A stretch of DNA of 64,000 nt from Carposina sasakii (GCA_014607495.2 CP053156.1:8122001-8186000), one strand, 5' to 3'. Positions 36,086 to 49,804 are shown, counted from the first letter of the stretch. Program-made: numbers and translations. Notes: generated by a model from the letters alone, not told the origin.

Positions 36086-36784
36086 TCAATGTCCACTTCA
36101 ATCAAATAAACAATTTTACAATTAAACACTCGACAGTGAATTTGACAACATGAAAAGAAGAATACTTCTTTAAGCTATGTACCAAATTTATGTTGTATGA
36201 AACGACAGTACTTATATAGAGATTGGAAAAAAACAACATTATCCTCAAACCTTCGGAAGATCCCGACGCCCACCGTGTCCTCGAGTGCTCGTCAATTATT
36301 CAAACCCTAACACTTTCCAATTGAGTTTTCGTGTTTTTCGTAATATTTTAACAAGTTATTAAAATTGGTTCGGTAAACTGCTCGTTTTGTGGGATATTTA
36401 TTTTGCTCGTGGTGAGGTTTGGCCATTCATTATCTCGTTATATTTCTACCTCTATGACTACGCTACTTTAACTATCTCAGAGACATAATTAAAAATATTT
36501 AAACAATGCATCCACACGTGTCGCTCTTAGTTTCATTTTTCGGCTTCCTATTTATTTTAGATATGTACTTTGAAAATTACCTTCAGTTGTAAAAGATTTC
36601 TTTATTTCTAGTTCTAAACGTAACCTTTTCTTTTTAATTAAAATGTATGTAGGTAGTTACATTACCTTCATATGCAATAAATAACGTAATTTGTTCTCGT
36701 CGCTATCCAGCTATTAAATTACAGCGTGGTGGTGTAACGTTTCAACAGTAAATTGTGCAGTCTAATCATAAGGCGTAATTGCGT

Positions 36785-36965
36785 GATCATTAAAAGAGTA
36801 GCTCCTTCGGCGGGTGGCAACCAGGGGGAAGTGGGTCGCCCGGCGCACCCCCTGACTTCGTGGGCGAGTCTGTAGTACCTGGTAGTACGGCTAGAAATCC
36901 AAAGCGTGTTATTGTTGTGTCTACACGCCACAGCGCAGGCGCGGCCCTGCTCCCGCCAGGTGTTA
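36785..36965. other. GC-rich island of unknown nature
   Basis: GGCGGGTGGCAACCAGGGGG, GTCGCCCGGCGCACCCCCTG, GCGCAGGCGCGGCCCTGCTC stand out from AT-rich intron 1 DNA. A 91-codon frame on the - strand (36719-36994) has no recognised similarity. It is either an unrecognised TE piece or a conserved non-coding element. Confidence 0.3.
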
Positions 36966-37441
36966 AGAAGACTCAAACAACCTCGAACTGTCAAATATTG
37001 ATAAATACTTAAGCCGCACCAAGTTCGATTAAATGTGCCTAGGATTTGTTTACATATTCGCTTATTATACGCTACACGTGTCTAGTAAACCTGTAACTCC
37101 ACGTGGGATCGTTAAACTGGGATGCTCGCCTGCTCGAAAGGTGCAATGTACTGCTCACGGCAATATAAAACGGTTACACTAAATTGTATCACAGGTAACA
37201 TAGTATGGCTCTATCCCTTTATGGTCGGATAAAAGGAAAATGTAGATACGAGTACAAAATTACGTATAACAAACGATACTGTTAATCCTTTTTTACGTTT
37301 TCTACTTATTTAAAATACCTACATATTATGTCTTCAATATTACCCGAATAATATTATAACCCGAAATTCCAATCCAGAAGAATAAAATTATCATCTTAGG
37401 GAATTACTTTTCACATGGAATAATAATGCAAATAATTTTTA

Positions 37442-38728
<1,287 letters not shown>

Positions 38729-38732
38729 CTAG

Positions 38733-38739
38733 TTTTATA
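38733..38739 (-). promoter_or_regulatory. TATA-like motif upstream of ace-2 start
   Basis: TATAAAA on the - strand lies about 70 bases upstream of the candidate ATGs. It could mark a local promoter. Equally, this region may be intron before a coding exon fed from a distant 5' UTR exon, since an AG just before TGAGATCATC could serve as an acceptor. Confidence 0.2.
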
Positions 38740-38924
38740 AGGTATTTATCAAAACACATTTCTGGTTTCACTTTTATTTGTTAGTGCAGTTGATGAAAGT
38801 ACCTGTAACAAATGAAATTCCATTACGCAAAACATATTTATTAACACGAATAAATCTAAAACCCATATTTTTTATAGAGTTAAGTCTTAGGTTTCTTGTC
38901 TATTGATTTTACATTCTAGATTTC

Positions 38925-39040
38925 TGATGGTCAGATAGCCTATCTGAAGGAACAAGGTTGATGCTGTCTCTATCAAAAGATTGTATCAAATTTTTCGTTC
39001 AGATAAGCTATATTATTGTTGGAAAAAATCGACCCTTATA
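38925..39040. mobile_element. Short hairpin element, family H, copy 3
   Basis: GGTCAGATAGCCTATCTGAA, TTGATGCTGTCTCTATC ... CAGATAAGCTATATTATTG, TTGGAAAAAATCGACCC. About 260 bases upstream of the ace-2 start. Confidence 0.55.
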
Positions 39041-39157
39041 ATTACGAGATTAAGTAGTCACAGAGTGTAATAAAGTACAATTCGTAATTTCATAATTTTC
39101 TTTTTAATTCAACTAATTACTGCATAGTAAATTTTCAAACTTTTCTGGATCTACACA

Positions 39158-39360
39158 TCATCATCTCCCTATTCCCATTTATTTGGGGTCGGCGCAATAT
39201 GTTCTTTTCTTCAATTCATCCCTATTATCCGTCATCTCATTGCTCACTCCCAGTACACGCATATCCTCCCTCACACAGTCCATCCAACACGTCTTTGGTC
39301 TACCTCTTCCTTTATATTCATCCACACTCATGCACAACGCTCTCTGTAAAATATTCTGGA
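39158..39360 (+). repeat. TTTGGGGTCGGCGCAATATG retroposon fragment
   Basis: CATTTATTTGGGGTCGGCGC, ATATGTTCTTTTCTTC, CCTCACACAGTCCATCCAAC, GTCTTTGGTCTACCTCTTCC. A shorter copy lies at 58785-58880 and an inverted piece at 21485. The ORFs here are repeat translation. Confidence 0.55.
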
Positions 39361-39410
39361 TCTACACGTATCTACCACATATTAATATCGCTGTGCATGT
39401 ACATAATACC

Positions 39411-39446
39411 ACAGGGGAATAAGTTTTTAGTCGTTATTCCTCTATG
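39411..39446. repeat. Small hairpin GGGGAATAA / TTATTCCTC
   Basis: CACAGGGGAATAAGTTTTTA, GTCGTTATTCCTCTATG. Same type as the hairpins at 29221 and 58272. Confidence 0.45.
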
Positions 39447-39938
39447 TTAATACTGACTAATGTTATACTAATGCTTGATTGTTATCTTTTCACGCTTTAC
39501 TTCCTCAATCATTATGTAGTCCACACAGACGAAATCGCAGGTAACAGCGAGTAAAACACACAATATCCATTGAAATAATTTTAACAGTAAGAGTTTTATC
39601 GGCAGGAAAATGGTAAATCAATAACAATCAAATTGTGAGTCCGTGAGTGGATTGGTCGGGTAATGGCCGCTGTAAAGACGAGTTCACGATGAATTAATGC
39701 CAACCGGAATGGTTTGTTGATGATTTAATTCAATTGTGGTTCCGATTTTTACGCCTGAAATTTTGCTGGTCCATTTTATGAGGTGTTATAAAAAGTTAAA
39801 TATGGAAGCTTTTTGGTGTGAATGATACTACAAACATGAAAATATGACGTGTATAAGTACCTACATTTGTTATGCGGTCTGTAACAGAGGGAGATGTTAA
39901 GAAAGTGAAATGCTACGAAAATAAAGCACTATAGATTG

Positions 39939-40141
39939 ACCTAGTCCCACACTAAGATCCCTAAGGTCTTGTGTCGTGGGTACTAAGCAACGGTATATAA
40001 ATATATAGATAATACATAAACATCCATGACTCGGAAACAAACATCGATATTCATCACATCAATGTTTGCACCTACCGGGATTCGAACCCAGGACCTATGG
40101 CGTCGCAGGCGGGGCCACTACCAACTACACCAATCGGCCGT
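39939..40141 (-). mobile_element. tRNA-derived SINE, copy 1
   Basis: Read on the - strand, it starts CGGCCGATTGGTGTAGTTGG (box A-like), has GGTTCGAATCC (box B), then TTTGCACC-type tRNA sequence gives way to a unique body (AACATTGATG, GACACAAGACCTTAGGGATC). Three other copies share the same order. Confidence 0.8.
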
Positions 40142-40339
40142 TAATTTAAAGTTTTATTTTAATTTATCACTCCATATCTTCTGGAAAAAACACATTATTT
40201 TATCTCAAATTTTATGGACAGGTACTCTATACGTGCTCCGTATTCTGTTACACTGGGTAAAGTGTTTCTTCTATCATATACCTAGTTAATATTGTAATGA
40301 TACTCTTTTTTTTATATAAACTGTTATTGAGCTCTCTTA

Positions 40340-40603
40340 TACAGGGTGTAACAAAAAGGGTATGTTAAGCGAAAAGCTACGTAAATAGCCCACTGTAGAG
40401 AACCTATCCACAAAATTTGAGACTCGAAATCACATGTTTATTTTTCCCGATAGTATGGAGAATTTTTAAATATCTCAGGAATTTTCATACAATCTGGAAA
40501 AATAAACATGTGATTTCGAGTCTCAAATTTCTTGGATAGGTTCTCTACAGTGGGCTATTTACGTAGCTTTTCGCTTAACATACCCTTTTTGTTACATCCT
40601 GTA
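40340..40603. mobile_element. 264-bp fold-back element, TACAGGGTGTAAC family, copy 1
   Basis: Both ends are TACAGG-type (TACAGGGTGTAACAAAAAGG and the inverse of CCTTTTTGTTACATCCTGTA), flanked by TA. Arms of over 100 bases pair almost perfectly (TATGTTAAGCGAAAAGCTAC; GAGACTCGAAATCACATG). It is essentially one long hairpin with no coding capacity. Confidence 0.85.
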
Positions 40604-41219
40604 TACGAGTACCTACAATCTTCTGATACGTTTTCAATGGTTTCCAAAATTCTTCTCAGGTTACAAAATATATACCTGCACACGTCTTTGTAATTTCGTT
40701 ATCCTATATAGTGTTTCAGAACGATAAAGACAATACTCGTAGACAAGCGAAGGGAGATCGATACATAGCTGATTTCGTTAGAGCTTCACGACGAAGAGGG
40801 GTGACATAACCACTAATACAATAACGTGATTCGATAGTAAAGTTTTGCCTTAAAAATCCTTTCTACGTTCATTACATAGGTTTGATATTTGTAATTAAAG
40901 AGACCAAAAACTAGAATTATATTTGGATTTTGATGAAAATACTTGAGAACGCCAGCGACTTTAGCTGCAATTGCGTATGTCCTTCTCCGTACTCCCAACT
41001 ATAGATATGTATGTATACAAAGAAGATTAGTCGAGAAATAAAGCGTGTACAAGTATTAAATAAACAAACACACAAACTTTGGAATTTATAACATTATAGG
41101 ATTTGGATGCCTATGAAATGATTACAGAAATACGGCTATTTAAAATTTATTAATTTTAGTGTAGATAGCCACATTAATGCAGCAAAAGTAGTAGTAGGTA
41201 CCTATAAGGTATAGGTATA

Positions 41220-42152
41220 TACAGTGTGTCCGGGATAAAGTTAGCAATATTTTAAGGGTATGTTATACACTTCATTTTATCAATAAAAACACCCCCATGT
41301 AGTGGTCTAACTGCCCACTTTTATCTGAGTACCTGGGGGGTCTACTCTGAAATACCGCTTTCGAATCTTTCGGTCCGACCGAAGCCCGACCGAATCGAAG
41401 CCTTTGACAGCCTTTGACCCTACTACGTAATTGCTTCGGATGTTCACAACTCATTCGGAACCATAGAGAATAATTCACATTGACTAATATTATAAGCTTT
41501 CTTATTATCTAGCCTTATACCTGTCAAATAGAGTTCGATCGGACCGAATGAAAAAACGGCGCGACTGATCCGATCGAAGGAAGTTCGTAGTAGGAAACAC
41601 CTCGATATTCGGCCGATACTTCGTTTATCGTCACTTCAGAGTAGACCCCCTGAGTAGCGGTACCTCAGTGACGGGCTATGAGCGCTCGCGCAAGGGTCAA
41701 TTTCAAATAACAATAAATTCAAAACTATGTGACTCAGAGTAATAAATTTGGCATTGTTTTGTAGCTATTATTACTAGGTTTCTGTAAAAAAAAATGCACA
41801 TTAACGGACTAGTCATCATAGCATGTTACGTAATAAGAAAAAACAGACAAATTTGGGACAAAAATCTACGAGTAGGTACATATTTTTTTTTTTATGTGGC
41901 ATTGCTGTTAAGTACCATATGTTTTTTTTTTATTTCAGCTTTCAGAAACAATTTTTTCTTACTTGTAAGATCTTTTAAATCCAGAGATATTGACAAAATT
42001 TACCAGTAACATAAAAAATATTTACAACTCAAAATAGCTGTCATTTCTTAAAGAGGGCAGTTAGATACCCCACATGGGGGTGTTTTTATAGATAAATTGA
42101 AGTGTACAACACGCCTTTAAAATATCACTAATTCTATCCCGGACACACTGTA
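41220..42152. mobile_element. 933-bp inverted-repeat element TACAGTGTGTCCGGGATA
   Basis: The first and last roughly 110 bases are inverted copies (TACAGTGTGTCCGGGATAAA; AAAAACACCCCCATGT), with TA on both flanks. No transposase is visible. A second inverted pair, GGTCTACTCTGAA (about 41339) and TTCAGAGTAGACC (about 41648), suggests another element of about 315 bp nested inside. Confidence 0.8.
41339..41648. mobile_element. Nested element GGTCTACTCTGAA ... TTCAGAGTAGACC
   Basis: Terminal inverted repeats of about 13-15 bases inside the 933-bp element. The interior is rich in TTCGGTCCGACCGAAGC / TCGATCGGACCGAATG-type self-complementary segments. Confidence 0.5.
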
Positions 42153-43059
42153 TAACCAAACATAAAATATGGTGTAACATGTCACAGACCAAAGTGTACC
42201 GCCCCCTCGGTAATCTGCAAGGATCCAGTCAAACATAAACTCAATACACTCAATGTCATAGCAGAAAGTGTGGACCTATGTTGTTGTACTCTGAGAGAAT
42301 TCACAGTAAGGGCAATGTTTGTTGCATGTTATGTTCATGATTAAAAAAAAAACTATCAAACTTATAATTAACAATAAGTGTTAAGATAAAAGCTAATTTA
42401 TCGCATTAGGGGAACCTGTAATGATAAACATTAGTTATATGTGTGTAAATAAATAATTAATAAATAAATTATTTAGTACCCAGCGACACGACAGTAATAT
42501 CGTAACAGCGACATGTCGTGAAGCTTCATGTGAAAAGTCAAGTCGTAACTTAAAAGTCGCGACAAGAGACAAATGTCGCTCGGACACGTTCCTAAGGTCA
42601 GGGCCGATTGTCGTCCACACGTAGCTATGACTGGTATATAGAGCATTGGGATTATCTTATAGCCGTGCGACAGTATCAAAAATTTGCTAAAGTACCAACG
42701 CTATATAGGTTATTGCCTTTGGTAGGAAGTTTATCTTCATACTTTACATTATATTAGTTTTAATGCTTTTTAGTCGCTTGTTAGGTCCCCCGGGATTTTC
42801 TATGCTTTGTTTGCATTTTTTCTGGTCGCCTCTGGTTGATCCTGGCTTACAGGAGTTGCAGAGGTGGGAATGAGTGGTGGGCCAATCCCGGTTTGCTAGG
42901 TAGTAGGTATACAACTGCACTTTTGAAGAGTTAAAATAAAAGATATAAACTAGATGTCTTACTTATCACACTCTTAGATTCATATACTATATATGAAACT
43001 ACATATGAGTCCTTAATAAGAGTTAGATCTTACATAATTTTTATTAAGGTCTGATTTGA

Positions 43060-43310
43060 CGGCCGATTGGTCTAGTAGGTAGTGACCCTGCCTACGACGC
43101 CATAGGTCCTGGGTTCGAATCCCGGTAGGTGCAAACATTGATATGATGAATATTGATGTTTGTTTCCGAGTCATGGATGTTTCTATACTTATCTATGTAT
43201 TTATATACCGTTACTTAGTACCCACGACACAAGACCTTAGGGATCTTAGTGTGGGACTAGGTTAATGTGTTGTGTAGTGTGTGAATATTATATTATATAT
43301 TATATTATAT
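43060..43310 (+). mobile_element. tRNA-derived SINE, copy 2
   Basis: CGGCCGATTGGTCTAGTAGG (box A region 43068-43081), GGTTCGAATCC (box B, 43112-43122), body AGACCTTAGGGATCTTAGTG, and an ATATTATATT-rich 3' tail. This is the best-preserved copy in + orientation. Confidence 0.85.
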
Positions 43311-43402
43311 TTTTCCAATTATAAGATAACCTATCTGAAGGATAAAGTTGATACTGTCTCTGTATAGATCAAGTTTAAGAGAAAGACGGCATTGATTAGT
43401 CC
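43311..43402. mobile_element. Short hairpin element, family H, copy 4 (partial)
   Basis: TTTTCCAATTATAAGATAAC, CTATCTGAAGGATAAAG, TTGATACTGTCTCTG. The right end is degraded. It directly follows the SINE tail. Confidence 0.5.
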
Positions 43403-44410
43403 TGCTGACTCAAGAGCCACCTACTTAATACTGAGAACCAAGTTACCAACTGAGCACTAGAGTCTGCATAGAGACCCGGCTCAGAATAGCTACCTACTTA
43501 CTTATAACATCACATTACCTATACAGTTCATTGGTTCAAATTACACTTTATTTATTTATTTATAACAACAACCATATTACAAAGCATTACAGCTTGCGCC
43601 AATGCGCCTTGAAATGTAGATATTATGATAACTTTAACAATTATAATGTGCATTAAAATATCAGATAAAAAATAGGCATTCATGCTCACTCATTCACCAT
43701 CTCACAGTATCTCAGACACTCACGACTCACAGACGGCCATGCACTCATAAACAGATCACAGTCTGGTGCTGATGCCAAGAGTGCATTTAGCATTGTTAGT
43801 GCGCGGAGAAGTACACTTCACCCAGTACCTAAAAACAAAGCAATTTCCCGGACAAATGATGGATGTGGAAGCCTCCTATAAAACAACCGAACATATTCCA
43901 TTTCTTGCTAGAACCGACAGAGAAATATAACCTCTATTTGATAGAGGCAGCCCAATATCAACCGTAATCAATTTAAGCGCTCACGTTCAGGGAAGAATCC
44001 TATTCAACAGATAGTCGATTGGAACTATCAATTCTCGGATGGACCCGCCATAGCCCTATCGAATCTAAGGGTCGCGACCAAAGCCATTATTTCATCGCGA
44101 TATAAAGGTCGTTGGGGACACACACTGTAGTGAACCTGATTTGAAAATGCTTTCTCGTGTGAGTGAACGATGATTTTCAAATAATGTTTTGGACCACGGG
44201 TAATATGATATTAGATTTATTAAAGGTTTATAAAAACGGCAAATGGGCAACTTCTGGTATGTTTTTGTTAGATTATAGCTGTGATATTAGATTTCTTTTT
44301 TTTATTATCTCTTTTTAACACTATCACTGCATGTATAACTGAAGAAATATGTAAAGGATAATAATTACCATATCGCCTCAACTGCTAATTTCCTTTTGTC
44401 ATTTGAGCTA

Positions 44411-44873
44411 TACAGGGTGTGGGTGACGGCCAGGCAAACACTGAAATGCTGAACAAGTACCATTGTGTTGAGTTACACGACAGTGTTATTACTCGCAGGA
44501 AATGTATTCTTGATTTGAATATCAGTAATCTTTGCTCGCCGCGCCAATTGTATCGGATGATCCTGTGACTAATTAAATGGGCTTATTGGTTATTGTATGA
44601 CACACTGCTGTTTTATTGATCACTTGTGACTCTTCATTAGGTTTTATCAAATATTTGAACTTCTTTTAAGGCAACTATTTTTTGGAAATCATCTTTTGGT
44701 TAAAATTTTATTTTTAAGTCATTATCTAAGGCTTAAAATTCACTGAAAAAATAAAAAAATGTAGGAAAATTTTGGAATTTTCCTGCGAATTTTTTTTTTA
44801 GTGTTTCCACCTCAGAATCATGGTCTGAAGACATGGTATCAATATTTGCCTGGCTGTCACAAACATCCTGTAT
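44411..44873. mobile_element. 463-bp inverted-repeat element TACAGGGTGTGGGTGACGG
   Basis: The left end TACAGGGTGTGGGTGACGGC (then CAGGCAAA) has its inverse at the right (TTTGCCTGGCTGTCACAAAC, ATCCTGTA), with TA on both flanks. An inner hairpin, AGGAAAATT/AATTTTCCT, lies at 44764-44784. No ORF. Confidence 0.75.
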
Positions 44874-47429
44874 AAATTTATCAGACAAACGATCTGCCTC
44901 ATAATAAGAGTACCTATATCAAAGAATATAGTTACTCTCTATGACCTATATTTAAGTATTCCCTATGTGATATATTTTTTTTACATATCTTTCTTTACAT
45001 TCTGTTATCCTTACCCGAAAACGGTTATCCCCTTTCATTTGACCACATACGAAATATTCAAAAACCAATTTTTGCAATAAAATTAAACCATTACTTCTCC
45101 CTACCTTACGTCTTCCAGTGCGTAACACCCATTACATAAATAAAGGCGCAGTCAGACCAAACATTAACCGACCGACCGTTTAAATGGGAGCTTAATAAAT
45201 TCAACTCATGAATACTACAGCACAGACTAGCGTTTGTCGGGATCCAGCCTGCTCCAACCCGATCCCTTGGGAGCTGTAGTGTTCTAAATTAACTTAGGGT
45301 TACTCTGTATGCAGAGTGTCGCTTCTTGTAATGAGGTCCAGGACCCTACGGCATCCCCCGTTACGTTCTAGCTCGCCAAATTGAGTGTTGGTTATACCTT
45401 GATAAGTAATGAAGTGTATAGTTGGCTTTCCGTTGCGTATTAGCTAAGTTTTGGGTCGTCACGTATAGTGAAGGTATGTGTTTTCTGTTGTTGTAGACCT
45501 AATAGTATATATGAAATAGCGTGTCATAACCATAATGTTAATATATTATGTAGTAGTAATAGTAACTGATTTACGATTTGAAACACATACATTGATTACA
45601 AAGTTTTAAACAGAATAAAAATATTTATAAATATGTTTTGATGCGTGATGAAAGCAAGTTTCAGGATAAAATTAGCTGCAGCTCAAACGTTTTTCTTTGT
45701 TTACTACGGTCTCGTAAAATTAAATCGTGCAGAATGTCCGACCATTACGTCACACAATGTCTGCCGCAAATGGATTAAAAAAGCTTAAAAAAGATTTAAC
45801 CTTTTGTGCAAAAATACCTTTTTAAAATACGTTCCTGGTTTCCCAAGTCTGTTCACCAAATTGTCGTAGAAAGTTTAAAACTGGTTCAATTTAAAGATTT
45901 GATTCGTAACCAAAAGCGGAATGAAAATCGATCGGGCAGGGAATTGCCGTTTGAAAATTTATACTTAGAATGGTTTTCACCGCCAAACTTTAGATTGCGT
46001 GCAGTAAATGGTGTTCAATTACTTATTTTATAGCCAAATACCTAGTATAAGTAGATACAGAAGTTCAAACGTATGCTGATAGAGTACTTAGTATTCAGCT
46101 CATGATAGCTAGGAGATGAGAGACTAGATAAGCTGGATATTATATAAATCTATATTCTATGTGTCAACAAACTGAGAAAATATGCTCTCAATGTTTTATC
46201 AAGTACCTAAGGTACATTACGTATTTGCAGAGTTAAATAGAGTTCTAGTTCTACCTTAGGTAGATTTTTTTATTTTCAAGTAGATGATATTGTACTAGGT
46301 ACAAAGATTACTGTCATCGACGATACCTATAGGTTGATTGCTATAAATTAATATAATGACTATTTAATGACTCATACCACACAGAACACATGAATCTTCA
46401 ATTGCAAACAAATGCATACGAGTAATATAGGTACTTAGAGTACCTGCATAATGTAACAAAACTATCGTAAACCATGAACTTCATTTTGAAACACAGAATA
46501 AAAGCTTTTAATGAAAAACAGTAGTTACTAAGCTTCTCTGACTATGAAGCTCCGTCCTCGTCGACTACAAAACAGATTTTGCGAAAAAGTTTATTAATTT
46601 CAAAGCTTTTAAATTTAGTGTACATTGTATCTATCTGACGGTGGTATATCGGCGAATGATGTTTTCCATAAATTAAGCTTCGATAAAAAGTGCCTTTGAC
46701 GAAACGTATCAGCAAGAATGTTTTGGCAAACCGTTGCAAGCTCTGTGAAATAACCTACTGGGCCTAATATTTTATCGATGATCCATACCATCTATGCTTG
46801 TTATAACCTAACCATAATGATACCTGTTGAGTCCAATTAAACCATTCATATTTATAACCTTCATATTTTATGTATGATAGTACGTATGAATAATTGTTTT
46901 TTAAGTATAATGTGTGTATTGTAAATAAAGATTGCCTTCGGTTTGTAACTATCTATAAGGTAAATAGATATACAGAGTAAAGAAAATACACAGAAGAGTT
47001 AGTCGATAAAGTTGGCTTGTTAGTGGGACGGTAGTGAGGCGCAGTGCCTCGGGCGGGCAGAAACGTTCATATTCTTAACTTTTCCCTTGAAGCATAGAGG
47101 AATAAGCTTGAAGGCACTTGTATGAGAGATAGTAGGTACCTATTTAGCTTATTAGCCGTCTTCAAAAAAGGAAAGTTATCAAATAAGTACATATTCTGTG
47201 GACATACTCAATGTACGTACTAACATTTATGGAATATGTACAAAGCTGAACTCTGAATGAACTTATAGTTAGAGTAGCAGCTACGTATATAGTATATCTG
47301 CATGCTAGATGTTTGAATCTAGTTTTTCATCGCGACTGCAGTTGTCTATGATCACAATCACTAGTGGACGGTGTAGGTCAAATACCTTTTACACTTTTTA
47401 TTTAAACTTCCAAATTTTGTGCCTAATAC
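44874..47429. other. No gene recognised
   Basis: AT-rich intergenic DNA upstream of ace-2. The 75-codon frame at 45806-46033 has no recognisable features. A somewhat more GC-rich stretch (45225-45375) is not identified. Confidence 0.5.
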
Positions 47430-47686
47430 AATTAATTATATTCACACACTTCCCAATATTCACACACTTCACAACACATTGATCGAGTCCCACACTTAGA
47501 TCCCTAAGGTCTTGTGTCGCCGGTACTAGGCAACGGCATATAAATACGTAGATACGTATAGAAACGTCCATGACTCGGAAACAAACATCGATATTCATCA
47601 TATCAATGTTTGCACCTACCGGGATTCGAACCCAGGACCTGTGGCGTCGCAGGCAGGGTCACTACCGACTACACCAATCGGTCGTA
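47430..47686 (-). mobile_element. tRNA-derived SINE, copy 3
   Basis: Same order as the other copies on the - strand: CGACCGATTGGTGTAGTCGG, GGTTCGAATCC, then the AACATTGATATG body and a tail with repeated CACACACTTC on the + strand. Confidence 0.8.
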
Positions 47687-48183
47687 TTATAGATACTTAT
47701 TTAACGTAGGATCATGGTAACAAGCCGCAAAGCTTTTCTGACCTTGCTTTAAAAGTGAAGTCAAAACTCTTGTATAGTTTATCTACAGTATTGACTTTGT
47801 TCTTCGGCCTAATAAAAAAATTAAAGCTCGTAAGAGTTTAGGACTGGGTCCGTGGATTACGCCCACAATGGTCGACGCACATGTAGCCGACGCCACCGAT
47901 TTCGTTTTCGTTTAAAATTATGCACGGAAATTACAGATACGTAAACTATAGTGATAATAGTTTCGGGATTATTCGAAAATAATAAATGTCTTATTATTTA
48001 TTTGTAAATTTAAAAAATGTCAGGTAACAACAATCGTGGATTATGTATGATACTTAGTCTTGAAAAAATCGTCTTAGGTACCTTGCTTATCAAATAAAAA
48101 TTTAGATTCACAGTTTTCATTAAAGTAACACAATATTTTTTTCTATAAATTAAAAAATAATCAAACTACTTATATGTATAATA

Positions 48184-48447
48184 TACAGGGTGTAACAGAA
48201 AGGGTATGTTAAGCGAAAAGCTATGTAAATAACCCACTATAGTGAACCTATTTCCAAAATTTGAGACTCGAAATCACATGTTTATTTTTCAAGATTGTAT
48301 GAACATTCCTGAGTTGTTTAGGAATTCTCCATACTATCTGGAAAAATAAACATCTGATTTCGAGTCTGAAATTTTCAGGGTAGGTTCCTTTTAGTGGGCT
48401 ATTTACGTAACTTCTCGCTTAACATACCCCTTTTGTTACACCCTGTA
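48184..48447. mobile_element. 264-bp fold-back element, TACAGGGTGTAAC family, copy 2
   Basis: TACAGGGTGTAACAGAAAGG ... CCCTTTTGTTACACCCTGTA on a nearly full-length hairpin, the same length as the copy at 40340. Several arm mismatches indicate an older insertion. Confidence 0.85.
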
Positions 48448-49804
48448 TATTATTATAAACACTAAACAATTTACTTACATTACTTAAGGTTTTTATATTA
48501 TGAGTGTATACATAACACATTAAAGTTGTTTAAATATTGTTCTCCTACGGGCAATTTCAATACGAGAGATCAAACAGAATCTCGGATTTTTTATTCCTCA
48601 TTTAAAATTTTGTATGAAAACAATTGAAGTTATAAAAATTATTAAATCTAAGACTGTGGGCGTATGCAAAATCCTTTTTATTCAGAATATAGATTTCTCA
48701 AGATCAGTTATAGAAATTGGCTGCTACTCGAATGAGGGGCGTACTCGGGACTAGTTTGTTATTGTAGCCGGTAACCAAAGAGACAACTCAGACAATTCAA
48801 ACTCATAATTCTTTTTGACATTCATTATTCTTCAATAGAAAGTCCATCATTCAAAACAATACTGGGAACTGAATGGGAATGGGCTCTGGTAAACGAAACC
48901 AATAAATTTAATTGTAACGTTACCATCGGCGGATTTTATTATACCCGTACCCTACGTCCAAATCTTCAAATACATCGAAAGCTTTCCTGTTGTAATGTGA
49001 TACCTAATCTTAATTAAAAATACTTATGCTCTTCGGTAAATGCCTGCCATTTTGTTCTTGGAATCAGTCTAGCAGTCAATACACTTAAAAACAACACGGA
49101 CATACTTGATGCTTTAACTTGTATAGGTACATGGTAAAAATGATTTTACATGGTAGAAAATTGGCAAACTTTGTTTTGAACAGAATCACGACGACAGGTC
49201 ATTTCCTGTTGGAGGTCCACAGACCATGTTTTATTCTCATTATTGTACTACATAACATAATTTTAAAAACAAAATGATACCGTAAACAAATTCAGTTAAA
49301 AAGGTAATCTACCCTAATACCCTAATAAAATTGTATAACGGAGCAGCTTTAATTTTTTAAATGTGTCGACTTTCTCAAGTGTCGGCCGTGTGTGTGTCCT
49401 CGTCTCGGCTCAGAGACGTTCTCCACGAGTTAAGTGCGTTTTCCACTGACAGAAGATTACATCAAAGGAATTTAAAAAATAAAAGGCACATCATATGAAT
49501 CAATTATAGAAAAAGTTATAGTATACCATAGATATAGATGAAAGTGGCTAAAAATGAAAATTCTCTATCTATCCTATCAACAATAGGATTTTAAATATAA
49601 ATTATAGATGTTTATTTAATCGTTTTCGTCGCATTTTAAAATGATGTATAAAAAAGTGAGTTTAGCCTTCAAGACTGTTATAATAATCCATAAACATCGG
49701 TTAATGTTTATAAACCGTTATTGTTTATCCAAAATCAAAATTAATAACAGGTAACAATGAGTTGACAATACCTGTAAAATAAACACGAATTTCTCTTGTA
49801 AAAA

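Noticed and set aside
36719..36994. 91-codon ORF on the - strand as a gene
   Set aside because: No recognised similarity, no initiation or splice context beyond chance, and it lies inside ace-2 intron 1 in a GC-rich island of unknown nature.
43060..43135. True tRNA gene
   Set aside because: A and B boxes are present, but no proper cloverleaf ends or clear anticodon stem were found, and the same head with the same unique body occurs four times, so it is a SINE.
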